From: Methanobacterium paludis
GTDB taxonomy: Archaea; Methanobacteriota; Methanobacteria; Methanobacteriales; Methanobacteriaceae
Direction: 5' to 3'
DNA: 64,000 nt
NCBI RefSeq assembly: GCF_000214725.1
Contig: NC_015574.1
Location: forward strand, 620,001 to 684,000
A program made the position numbers and the translations under genes. The first letter of the stretch is position 1. Each line of letters starts with the position of its first letter. This document shows, piece by piece, positions 54,333 through 64,000 of the stretch. A model generated the notes under the pieces. It did not search any database. It had not been told where the DNA came from and saw only the letters and a program-made list of their open reading frames with translations.

Positions 54333-56279
54333 ATGGGCAATTCAAATCTTGAGAATTATGAAAAAATCTTTTCTCCGGGAAATATTGGAAAATTAGAAAT
54401 ACCCAACAGGTTAGTGGTCCCTGCAATGGTTACAGGGTATGCAAACAAAGACGGTACAGTAAATGAACGTTTTATAAGTTACCATAAAGCCAGAGCCGAA
54501 GGTGGATGGGGATTAATAATAACTGAAAATTACAGAGTCAATGAAAACGCAGGAGCCTCCCTTAATCGCCTTGGTTTGTGGAATGATAACCAAATTGAAA
54601 CCCATAAAACTCTTACAGATACTGTTCACAAACATGGAGCTAAAATTGCCGTTCAGATATATCATGCAGGCAGGCAAACAACAAAAGAGATAAATGGCAA
54701 ACAGCCAGTTGCACCATCCCCAATTCCAGATCCCTCTATTGGAGAAGTACCACATGAACTCACACTAACGGAAATAGAAGAAATTATTAATCAATTTGCA
54801 GAAGCATCTTTAAGGGCCAAAAAAGCAGGTTTTGATGCAATAGAAATTCATGGAGCACATGGATACCTCATATGTCAATTTCTCTCCCCGTTTTCAAACA
54901 AAAGAACCGATAAATACGGTGGTAACTTAGTTAATAGGTCACGATTTGCAGTTGAAATAGTTAATGTGGTTAGAGAAAAAGTAGGTGGAGATTATCCTCT
55001 AATTTTCCGTATGTCCGTAGATGAAATGGTTTATGGTGGCATTACAATTGAAGATTCCAAGATAATAGCACAGAAACTTGAAAAGGCAGGAGTAAATGCA
55101 ATTCACGCTTCGGTGGGGGTCGGTGCATCTTCACAGTACATAGTAACTCCAGCTTCAGTTCCCCACGGATGGACAGCAGATTATGCAGCCCAAATAAAAT
55201 CAGTTGTAAACATCCCTGTAATCACAGTAAACCATATAAACCATCCAGATATCGCAGAATCAATTCTAAAATCTGGAAGAGCAGATTTTGTAGCAATGGG
55301 ACGGGCTTCTCTTGCAGATCCTGAACTTCCAAACAAAACAAAAGCTGGAAAGATAAGTGATATCAATCTTTGCATAGGTTGTTTACAACGATGTATAGGT
55401 AATGTAATGAAAGGAAATCCCGTAGGATGCCTTGTAAACCCTGAATGCGGTCGAGAAAAAGATTTAACCATTAAAAAAGCTCCTTCAAAAAAGAAAGTTC
55501 TTATTGTAGGTGGCGGAGTTGCAGGAATGGAAACAGCTATTGTTTCTGCTAAAAGAGGACATGAAGTGCATATTTACGAAAAAAATGACATGCTTGGAGG
55601 ACAGTGGCTTCTTGCAGCAATGCCTCCAGGAAAAGAAGAGTACAACTCACTTGTAACATGGCAGAAACAACAAATAGAAAAATTAGGAATCACCGTAAAT
55701 CTAAATTCACCCGTGGATAATGGGATAATTCAGGAAATAAATCCAGATGTTCTGATTGTAGCAGCAGGATCCGAACAAGTTCCAGTTAATATTCCAGTAT
55801 GTGAACGTGAAAATGTATCTTACACAAATGATGTTCTTGCGGGCAAAACAAGTGTTGGTAGAAAAGTTATTGTGATTGGAGGGGGTTTAGGAGGCCCTCA
55901 AACTGCAGCACATCTGGCAGTTAACGGACATCAGGTTACATTAATTACAAAAATGTCTGAGATATCTTCAAAACTTGAACCTGGAAATCGTTTCTTTTTA
56001 CTTAAATTACTGGATGAGTACGATGTAAATATAAAGACAGGCACTGAGATCAACGAAATAACCTCAGATGGGGTTATTATAACCAATGAAAATGGAAAAG
56101 AGACTCTCAAAGGATATGACTCAATTATCATTTCAAGCAGGCTCAAACCAGTTAAACTTGAAACACTTGAAAAACAGCTTAAACATGTAAAAGAGGTAAT
56201 CACGATTGGAGATGCAAAAGAAGTTGGGGATGGAGCAGATGCAATAACTGCAGGATATGAAGCGGGAATTAGCCTTTAA
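54333..56279 (+). CDS. Old-Yellow-Enzyme-type oxidoreductase with Fe-S and FAD/NAD domains
   Basis: About 648 residues of the FadH/2,4-dienoyl-CoA reductase type. OYE barrel (1-330) with HAGRQT (~130) and GYLICQFLSPFSNKRTDKYG, then the 4Fe-4S Cys motif CIGCLQRCIGN...C, then FAD/NAD domain: VGGGVAGMETAIVSAKRG (~390) and GGGLGGPQTAAHLAVNG (~510). Reduces activated double bonds; the physiological substrate is unknown. AGGAG at 54320-54324 favours ATG 54333 over GTG 54324. Confidence 0.88.
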   Translation: MGNSNLENYEKIFSPGNIGKLEIPNRLVVPAMVTGYANKDGTVNERFISYHKARAEGGWGLIITENYRVNENAGASLNRLGLWNDNQIETHKTLTDTVHKHGAKIAVQIYHAGRQTTKEINGKQPVAPSPIPDPSIGEVPHELTLTEIEEIINQFAEASLRAKKAGFDAIEIHGAHGYLICQFLSPFSNKRTDKYGGNLVNRSRFAVEIVNVVREKVGGDYPLIFRMSVDEMVYGGITIEDSKIIAQKLEKAGVNAIHASVGVGASSQYIVTPASVPHGWTADYAAQIKSVVNIPVITVNHINHPDIAESILKSGRADFVAMGRASLADPELPNKTKAGKISDINLCIGCLQRCIGNVMKGNPVGCLVNPECGREKDLTIKKAPSKKKVLIVGGGVAGMETAIVSAKRGHEVHIYEKNDMLGGQWLLAAMPPGKEEYNSLVTWQKQQIEKLGITVNLNSPVDNGIIQEINPDVLIVAAGSEQVPVNIPVCERENVSYTNDVLAGKTSVGRKVIVIGGGLGGPQTAAHLAVNGHQVTLITKMSEISSKLEPGNRFFLLKLLDEYDVNIKTGTEINEITSDGVIITNENGKETLKGYDSIIISSRLKPVKLETLEKQLKHVKEVITIGDAKEVGDGADAITAGYEAGISL

Positions 56280-56425
56280 ATAATATTATTCCTTTTTACC
56301 AGTTTTTAAGTTTTATTGACTTAATTAATTATTAAAATTAGTTTGCATTAATATTGGATGGTATCTTATGAACGTTAACATAACAAATATATGGATTTAA
56401 ATGAATAATTCAATCAGGTGATATC

Positions 56426-56605
56426 ATGGATGATAAAGAAAAAGTAATTAAAGCTTTCAAAGAATCTGAAGAACCTTTAAACGCCACTAAAGTCAGCCAA
56501 ATCTCAGGTGTAGAGAAAAAAGAAGTTGACAAAATAATGAAAGAACTTAAAAAAGATGAGACTCTTTATTCTCCTAAAAGGTGCTACTGGGCCTTAAAAG
56601 AATAG
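56426..56605 (+). CDS. Small winged-helix DNA-binding protein (59 aa)
   Basis: Short gene: EKVIKAFKESEEPLNATKVS, QISGVEKKEVDKIMKELKKD and ETLYSPKRCYWALKE give a three-helix plus wing fold as in small archaeal HTH proteins. Good AGGTGAT before ATG. It follows the OYE gene and could regulate it. Confidence 0.72.
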   Translation: MDDKEKVIKAFKESEEPLNATKVSQISGVEKKEVDKIMKELKKDETLYSPKRCYWALKE

Positions 56606-56650
56606 ATAAACACTATTTTTTATTTTTAGGCTATACTTTAAGGATAATAT

Positions 56651-56731
56651 TTCCTAACAGATTCCCATGAGTTTCAGAAAGTGTACCTGAAGTACATGAT
56701 GAGTTTAAACAATGAATTCAGTTTAAATTAG
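56651..56731 (+). pseudogene. Tyrosine recombinase C-terminal fragment (scar 1)
   Basis: The frame reads FLTDSHEFQKVYLKYMMSLN then NEFSLN and stop, resembling the conserved REVYLKYM end of archaeal tyrosine recombinases. No catalytic residues remain, and it overlaps the end of the marker 8 gene. Confidence 0.45.
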
Positions 56732-57553
56732 AGGATCTGGTATTTTAGCGTTAGGTTTATCTTTTAATCCCCCAATTTTTTCAATCCTTCTTTTTAAGAA
56801 CTTTTCTCCAGATTCAGTAACTCCATAGATTGGTATTGATGCACCGGCTGTGAAAATATTCCTTTTTTCACCTACTTCTTTGATATATTTAGATGCACAG
56901 CCTGTTATAATATCTGCATAACTAAATAGCTCTTCTGCTTCCTCTTTGGACATTCCACTTACATGTGCAGCGAATATGTAAATATTAACTCCTTCATACT
57001 TTTTTTCAATCTCTTTAAGTGTTTTTGAGTCTTCTGCAGATATAACTGAAACTGCAATATTCTTGTAACCTGTTTTAATAGCTTTTAAAACACCTTCAAT
57101 CTGATTAATTTCAGCAGTTTCAGGATTAAGAACATTTTCAGGTCCAATTGTGTCTATAATTTTAGTGATTGGGGATGTGCTTAAAAATGCGGATATTCTA
57201 CCTGCCATACCTTGAACAAGCTCAGGCTCAGTTACGATCACTGTTCCGCATCCTTCACTAACAATAACTGCACAATCAATTATATTTTCATCGAGAAGAG
57301 TTCCTAATGTTTCTGAAACTCCGAATGATAAAAAATCCTTCATGCGCAATTTTCTTTCAGGAGTACACATTCCAAAATCTTTAATCCTAAATTCTATATT
57401 TTTTTGTGCAGCTTCAGATGTAATCTCCTTAATTCCTCTGTGTTTATCAAAAAGGGGGCAGTAATTAATTCGTGGTTCTCCTACCTCAACAACTTTCCCA
57501 TCTCTTATGACGATCCTTGTTTTTCCGAGTGCTTCAATAACATGTTCATCCAT
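56723..57553 (-). CDS. Methanogenesis marker protein 8 (DUF2099)
   Basis: 276 residues. ESEGCGTVIVTEPELVQGMAGR-type and FGMCTPERKLRMKDFLSFGV match the DUF2099/methanogenesis marker 8 family, found only in methanogens, and Cys residues (YCPLFDKH, GMCTPE, EGCGTV, CASK) suggest a metal site. Direct evidence for a methanogen host. Confidence 0.88.
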   Translation of the reverse strand: MDEHVIEALGKTRIVIRDGKVVEVGEPRINYCPLFDKHRGIKEITSEAAQKNIEFRIKDFGMCTPERKLRMKDFLSFGVSETLGTLLDENIIDCAVIVSEGCGTVIVTEPELVQGMAGRISAFLSTSPITKIIDTIGPENVLNPETAEINQIEGVLKAIKTGYKNIAVSVISAEDSKTLKEIEKKYEGVNIYIFAAHVSGMSKEEAEELFSYADIITGCASKYIKEVGEKRNIFTAGASIPIYGVTESGEKFLKRRIEKIGGLKDKPNAKIPDPLI

Positions 57554-57735
57554 ATTAATCCCCCGTTAAAATCATCTAATATCTAAAGATGAGATACGAT
57601 TTAATTCTTATTAAACTTAATCTTCTAAAACAGATTTGAGTATACAAAAACGTACATTAACATCTTGCATTGGAAAGTTTGGTTAGAATTGACAAGTATT
57701 TTTAAATTAAGTTTTTATATTATTTGTCTATTAAT

Positions 57736-58518
57736 ATGACTAAGGGGGATTTAAAAATAGAAGAAAAAAAGAATTACTTACGTTTACAGATTTTTGGTTT
57801 AATATGGCTTATACTGGGGTTATGGGCTATAATTGATCGTTCTTTTACAGGCCCAGTACTTGCTGCTTTGGGTATAATAATGACTACAGCAATTACATTT
57901 ATGAGTAAAAAGTATTATAATAAACTGATTTATACTACAATTATATTATTGGCTTTAGCAATGCTGTTAATAGGAGAATATCTTTTAGCACCAACGCAAA
58001 ACATATTATTTTACATATTAATTATAATAATGGCTATAGCTCTTTTTTTAATGGCTTTCTATTTAATTCCTGAAGATCGTCAAACTAAAAGAGAGAAAAT
58101 ATTATCATGGACTGGATTAATTTCATTTTTACTAATCTCATCCCTATTATATGGTTTAATTCACAATGATTTTACAAGAACACTTATTTTTGGAGTAATC
58201 CTGTTAATTATAGTTAGTACCCTCCTTTTAATTCGCATAAATGGATTTAAAGATAATGTACTAAAAACAGTTGAAATACTAAAGGTAAAATTATCAAAAT
58301 CCCATATAAATTATGGGGCAATAATATTAGGCTCAGTAGTACTAATCATAAGTGAATTCATGTTTGCTATCTTTTTTGGACCATATTCAGCTTTTATATC
58401 TGCCTTTTTAATGGCGTGCACAGTTAAATATATGACAGAAGGTTTTAAGGAGTTTTTGGTAAATTTTGTAATCACTATCTTTATAGTTTACGCGGGGTTT
58501 CTTATCCTTTTACAATAA
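57736..58518 (+). CDS. Polytopic membrane protein, paralogue of the 1096 gene
   Basis: About 260 residues with 7 hydrophobic helices and KREKILSWTG after residue ~120; clearly paralogous to 1096-1866. ATG 57736 is conservative; GGGGG lies after it, eight bases from ATA GAA, so the true start could be downstream. Unknown function. Confidence 0.65.
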   Translation: MTKGDLKIEEKKNYLRLQIFGLIWLILGLWAIIDRSFTGPVLAALGIIMTTAITFMSKKYYNKLIYTTIILLALAMLLIGEYLLAPTQNILFYILIIIMAIALFLMAFYLIPEDRQTKREKILSWTGLISFLLISSLLYGLIHNDFTRTLIFGVILLIIVSTLLLIRINGFKDNVLKTVEILKVKLSKSHINYGAIILGSVVLIISEFMFAIFFGPYSAFISAFLMACTVKYMTEGFKEFLVNFVITIFIVYAGFLILLQ

Positions 58519-58960
58519 TTCTTTAAATTGTGGGATAGTACTCATCTCCAAAAGATGAAATATCTCGTAATGGTAAATATTAAACCATTTTAACTATTTT
58601 TTCATTTTAGCTTGGGTTGATCCAAACATTTATACTAACTGTATGTACTTATCTTTCGATATGGGGAAGTCCGGAGATTTAAGTTTCAAAAAAAATATCA
58701 TAGAATTTATTTGCAAGGATGATCTGCACCTGCTGAGCACAACTTAAGTAAAAACACAGCTTTAAAAATGCAAATGAAAGGATTGAAAAAACTGAAAAAT
58801 AATGTTTAAAGAAACTTTTATAAATAATCCTGATAAATAAATGATTATAATTATAAATACAGCTTTTAAAGAAGTTAGGGTTAGTTCGAAGCCATAAAAA
58901 CACTCCGTTGAAAATAGGAAAGTCACAGGTTAAAAATTTAATTTTATTTGAGTTGATAAA
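58519..58960. other. Spacer with a possible 28-residue ORF
   Basis: Apart from a weak plus-strand frame (MGKSGDLSFKKNIIEFICKD..., 58661-58747) without Shine-Dalgarno, nothing convincing. AT-rich around 58750-58900. Confidence 0.35.
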
Positions 58961-59377
58961 ATGGAATGGAAGATTATAGGGTTAAGTGCCATGGTTAATG
59001 CTGTTTTAACAGTAGTATTGTCTTTAATCTTTTTCCCTCTCTCTTTTTTAGGCCCACTTACTGGAGGGTTTTTAGTATCCTATTTTAGCAGAGGATACGA
59101 AGAGTATTACGATAAAATAGATGAAAAAGATGGAGCTGTTTTAGGGGCAATTTCCGGATTAGTCGGTGGTTTAATCATAGGTTTACTATTCATTTTAGGC
59201 TTTGGAAATATAAGTGCCGTTATGGGGTTAATATTCTCTAAAATAGGAACAATAGCAAGCAATACATTAATCACAGTATTTATCCTTGTTGAACTCTCAA
59301 TACTTATTAGCTTTGTTTTAGGAGTAATAGGAGGAATCATTGGAGTTATTTGTCAAAGAATAAATAATGTGTGTTGA
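58961..59377 (+). CDS. DUF5518-type membrane protein
   Basis: 138 residues with four helices. GPLTGGFLVSYFSRGYEEYY followed by GAVLGAISGLVGGLIIGLL is the DUF5518 layout common in archaea. Unknown function. Confidence 0.75.
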   Translation: MEWKIIGLSAMVNAVLTVVLSLIFFPLSFLGPLTGGFLVSYFSRGYEEYYDKIDEKDGAVLGAISGLVGGLIIGLLFILGFGNISAVMGLIFSKIGTIASNTLITVFILVELSILISFVLGVIGGIIGVICQRINNVC

Positions 59378-59382
59378 TTGAA

Positions 59383-59817
59383 ATGAAACAAAAAGCATCA
59401 TTAATTAATCTTTTATGGATTATTCCAATAATCCTAGTATATTTACAACATCCAGAATACACAATATTAGCTGGTTTCGGTATATGGGTATTTATAACCT
59501 CTTTATTTGAAATTAAAAACTATCAAAATAAACTTTATCTTGCAATAAATGCATTAATTTTGGCAATTTTCTTAATATTAACCTACTTTCAGCTATCATT
59601 ACCATTATACTCTGGAAACAAGTTAATTAGTTATATTTTAGCAATACTTTTCACATTAACGATTATTATCAGCACATACGACTTAACTCATGATTATAAA
59701 ATCTCAAAAATTCTTCAAATGAATAATACAAGCCCCTTAGTTAAAGATATTATAGCTATTATCCTTTTAATTACAGGTTTAATTGTTGGATTATGGTTAG
59801 GATTATACTATTTTTGA
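59383..59817 (+). CDS. Small membrane protein
   Basis: About 144 residues with four to five helices and short loops. Starts just past the previous gene's stop (TGA 59375-59377), so the two are coupled; GTG 59371 or ATG 59383 are alternatives. No family recognised. Confidence 0.6.
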   Translation: MKQKASLINLLWIIPIILVYLQHPEYTILAGFGIWVFITSLFEIKNYQNKLYLAINALILAIFLILTYFQLSLPLYSGNKLISYILAILFTLTIIISTYDLTHDYKISKILQMNNTSPLVKDIIAIILLITGLIVGLWLGLYYF

Positions 59818-59866
59818 TTCCAATAACAAATGTATATTAGATATTGATACAGGAAAAGTGAGGTTT

Positions 59867-60229
59867 ATGGATATTCTGATTGCCGAAGGTGAATATAAAA
59901 CTGTTTCAGATTTAAAAACTATTTTAGAAAGATTAGGCATTAAAGTGGTTGCTGTAGTTTCCAGTGGCGAGGAAGCAATACAAAAAGCAGGAGATCTGAG
60001 CCTTGATCTAATTTTAATCAACATAAACTTAAAGGGCAAAATGAACGGTGTGGAAGCTGCAAACAAAATAGCAGATCTTTATAAGATTCCAATTATATTC
60101 TTAGCTGTTTTTATTAAAAACTGTCTGATCAAATCGTTACAACTACCAGAAGATGCTATTGTTTTAAGTAAACCTCTAAGGCAGGAAAAGTTAGAATATT
60201 GTATTTCAAGAGTTTTTTCAGACAACTAA
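59867..60229 (+). CDS. Receiver-domain protein without phosphoacceptor Asp
   Basis: About 120 residues of the CheY fold: ILIAEGEYKTVSDLKTILER, VVAVVSSGEEAIQKAGDLSL, LILININLKGKMNGVEAANK, and SKPLRQEKL (conserved Lys). The usual phosphoacceptor D in LI(M)DI(x)LKG is N here (ININLKG), the acidic pair is AE, and the Thr before the loop is Ala (FLAVF), so it cannot be phosphorylated by the standard route. Single-domain pseudo-receiver. Confidence 0.75.
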   Translation: MDILIAEGEYKTVSDLKTILERLGIKVVAVVSSGEEAIQKAGDLSLDLILININLKGKMNGVEAANKIADLYKIPIIFLAVFIKNCLIKSLQLPEDAIVLSKPLRQEKLEYCISRVFSDN

Positions 60230-60231
60230 GT

Positions 60232-60365
60232 ATTTCAAACACACCCGCAATAAATGCAGGGATGCCTGAGGAAATTAGAGAGCACATGATGGGTCATACT
60301 TAAAAGATAAGATTCGTGAAGCATACTTCCCGCAGATCCAGATGAGTATTTATGGTTATTTTTGA
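60232..60365 (+). pseudogene. Tyrosine recombinase fragment with frameshift (scar 2)
   Basis: Frame A: NTPAINAGMPEEIREHMMGH then T and stop; frame B (one base back): LKDKIREAYFPQIQMSIYGY, F, stop. Together they give the ...EHMMGHTLKDKIREAYF region of an archaeal integrase: G-H plus catalytic Tyr. A one-base frameshift near 60300 kills the gene. Confidence 0.75.
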
Positions 60366-60392
60366 GTGAGGGGAGTAGGAGTTTCCCCTCAC
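60366..60392. repeat. Perfect 9-bp hairpin right after the integrase scar
   Basis: GTGAGGGGA (60366-60374) and TCCCCTCAC (60384-60392) form a nine-base-pair perfect stem with a nine-base loop, no T-run follows. It starts at the base after the integrase fragment's stop. Confidence 0.85.
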
Positions 60393-60631
60393 AATACCAG
60401 AGTTATGTAATGGAATGCATATCGATACATTATTTGTAATATTAATTATATAAAACTTATGTTTTTTACTATTAATCATCAGTTTTTTTTCAGACTTAAT
60501 CAATTGTTGATGTTGTTAATTAAAAATTAAAAGTAAAGAGGGACTTATTGAGTTAAATGATATTAAAATTTGTTGTTTAACCCTCAACAGAAATAAGACT
60601 AAAATAATGTTTATATTGTTAGGGGGAAGTC

Positions 60632-60727
60632 ATGACCAATAAGATCTTCTCCCAAAGCCATAAAAAAGAGACAAAAATTAATGTTATAATTCTCACTGTA
60701 CCGCACTGTGTATCATCAGTTTCGTAG
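60632..60727 (+). CDS. Possible 31-residue ORF
   Basis: ATG with AGGGGGA six bases upstream and a TTTATATT box before that. Product MTNKIFSQSHKKETKINVII..., probably a fragment of a lost gene. Confidence 0.3.
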   Translation: MTNKIFSQSHKKETKINVIILTVPHCVSSVS

Positions 60728-60802
60728 TAAAAGATAAGATGATGAAACCATCCAACATTTGATTAAAGAGGATAGTTCACACATATGTTCAAATATTGTT
60801 TT

Positions 60803-62977
<2,175 letters not shown>

Positions 62978-63011
62978 AACTTTCACTCTCTTTTTTTTAT
63001 TTCTAATTCAA

Positions 63012-63191
63012 CTATTCTAAAAATCTTACAATACTTTCGTAATCTGGTTGTAGTATTCGTTTGGTTTTCAGAGATTCGTATTTTTTGGCATAGACTTGTG
63101 GTCCGTAAAGGCCAAACCCAAACAAGACTGATAATACTCGCTCTGAACTCGTTAGAGATGATTTTGTTGATTGAGAGTTGTTTTTTTCCAT
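63012..63191 (-). CDS. Small protein gene upstream of katG (59 aa)
   Basis: MEKNNSQSTKSSLTSSERVL, SVLFGFGLYGPQVYAKKYES, LKTKRILQPDYESIVRFLE; GAGG precedes ATG 63191. It is transcribed in the same direction as katG, 35 bases upstream, and probably in one operon. Family unknown. Confidence 0.65.
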   Translation of the reverse strand: MEKNNSQSTKSSLTSSERVLSVLFGFGLYGPQVYAKKYESLKTKRILQPDYESIVRFLE

Positions 63192-63332
63192 AAATTTCCT
63201 CTTATTATATTCATTTTATGTTTATATGGCATTGGAAAATAATAAATTTACCGATTTAAATATTAGGCATTGAGCAAAATGGTTTAATTGGTTTACTTCT
63301 TTTTATTTAATTTATCAAAATAGGCTTCAAAA
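63192..63332. other. AT-rich spacer
   Basis: Promoter region for the katG operon; no other feature seen. Confidence 0.4.
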
Positions 63333-63469
63333 GTGTATCTCAAGTACATGGAACATGTCACAATAAGGAATTTAAGCCAGAAAAAACTGGAGATGAACTC
63401 CAGAAACTTCAAGAACAAATAAACGATGTCAAAGCAATGATTGAATCGGCAAAATCTGAAGGGAAATAG
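63333..63469 (+). pseudogene. Tyrosine recombinase C-terminal fragment with frameshift (scar 3)
   Basis: Frame 1: VYLKYMEHVTIRNLSQKKLE; frame 2 continues from FKPEKTGDELQKLQEQINDV to KAMIESAKSEGK and stop. The VYLKYM motif is shared with scar 1 and the coiled-coil tail is typical of archaeal integrases. Frameshift near 63380. Confidence 0.65.
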
Positions 63470-63574
63470 ATTGAGGATTTTATCTTTTTTTGTAAGCTGA
63501 ATTTGTTTATTCTATCTTCTTTTGAGATATTTTTTATATAATTAAATATTATAATTCTTTTAGGAAGTGTTAAT

Positions 63575-64000
63575 TTGCAAGAGGGTTTTCTTAAAAAGTT
63601 CATTGAAGAAGAGAGATATCTACAAAATCCACCTTTAAAAACTAAAGATTTCATTGATTTTTGCAAAAAAAGAGGAGTAGAAACCGATGAACATGAATTA
63701 GAGTTTTTTGAGAATGAAGGATTATTGTATCCCATATTAAGGAGTGAAAATCCCAGAAATTCTTTGGGTAACCATATTTATATTCCAATTTCATTCCAAA
63801 ACTTTGAAAAAGATTTGATACGGCAGTTATTTAAAGAAAATAAAATTATTGACCCATCAAAAGTTGGTTTTAAGCCATATTCTACTTTTAAAGATAAAGA
63901 ACTTAAATTTGGCAATGAAAGAATAAGCAATTATTATTCTTCTTTTCAGATTTATTGGCTTGAAATTTTAAAGGAAAGTTATTCATTTAAGGTTGATTTG
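63575..64000 (+). CDS. Unrecognised gene, 3' end outside window
   Basis: Open from TTG 63575 (AGGAAGTG five bases upstream) to the edge, 142 codons: MQEGFLKKFIEEERYLQNPP, LKTKDFIDFCKKRGVETDEH, ELEFFENEGLLYPILRSENP. The start looks like a small helix-turn-helix-type head (DFCKKRG...LEFFENEGLLYPILR). Family not recognised. Confidence 0.7.
   Translation, partial: MQEGFLKKFIEEERYLQNPPLKTKDFIDFCKKRGVETDEHELEFFENEGLLYPILRSENPRNSLGNHIYIPISFQNFEKDLIRQLFKENKIIDPSKVGFKPYSTFKDKELKFGNERISNYYSSFQIYWLEILKESYSFKVDL

Noticed and set aside
58661..58747. A 28-codon plus-strand ORF (MGKSGDLSFKK...).
   Set aside because: No Shine-Dalgarno, no recognisable family and no neighbour support; noted only in the spacer entry.

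Overview
This window comes from a methanogenic archaeon of the order Methanobacteriales, most likely a mesophilic Methanobacterium-type species. The evidence is a methanogenesis marker 8 gene, the TrpY-controlled trpEGCFBAD operon in the order known from Methanothermobacter, archaeal adenylate kinase, Pelota, Alba, an archaeosine synthase core, an MraY-like pseudomurein-type transferase, a pseudomurein-era cell-surface protein pair, many DUF-type proteins typical of the order, and low G+C DNA with long AT-rich spacers.

Layout. 0-2.5 kb: a DUF2119 gene cut by the window edge, then an insertion of about 1.5 kb (membrane protein gene, tRNA-Leu, decayed gene) flanked by two diverged copies of the ahcY/DUF2119 junction. 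2.4-11 kb: housekeeping genes (ahcY, Cdc48/VAT, tyrA, pelA, MraY-like transferase), with a striking run of ten perfect ATTAAAAAGG decamers just before pelA. 11-19 kb: nitroreductase, an ABC-2 exporter divergent from a TrmB-type regulator, a MurG-like glycosyltransferase, a lipoamide dehydrogenase-like flavoprotein, and hypC. 18.7-26.4 kb: trpY and the complete tryptophan operon with TGTACA TRP boxes. 26.8-43.6 kb: tRNA-Ile, adenylate kinase with a DUF59 protein, an ArcS core, a 1675-residue DUF4011 helicase with a Vsr-like nuclease domain, a DUF2769/glutamate-synthase-like flavoprotein, a rubredoxin-fused thiamine pyrophosphate enzyme, a UbiA prenyltransferase, geranylgeranyl reductase with its ferredoxin, a SPASM radical SAM enzyme and a flavin reductase.

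43.8-56.6 kb: accessory and cell-envelope region. Two secreted proteins (44.4-45.2 and 48.4-49.1 kb) share an almost superimposable upstream layout that ends in GGAGG, seven bases, then ATT AAT and a signal peptide, so both appear to start at AUU. This region also holds small zinc-ribbon/DUF2769 proteins, a Nudix hydrolase, a tandem pair of UbiA prenyltransferases, ExoD, Alba, a small ferritin-like protein and a large Old-Yellow-Enzyme-type oxidoreductase. 56.6-64 kb: plastic region with three decayed tyrosine-recombinase C-terminal fragments, membrane proteins, a receiver domain lacking its phosphoacceptor Asp, a long perfect hairpin, and a catalase-peroxidase (katG) of much higher G+C than its surroundings, so probably acquired horizontally. 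An unrecognised gene runs off the right edge.

Functional links: trpY represses trpEGCFBAD and itself through TRP boxes; the ferredoxin at 41 kb is the likely electron donor for geranylgeranyl reductase; UbiA-type enzymes and the reductase are isoprenoid enzymes; MraY-like and MurG-like enzymes and the two secreted proteins belong to the cell envelope. Most functional assignments rest on motif recognition by eye and no database search was run.
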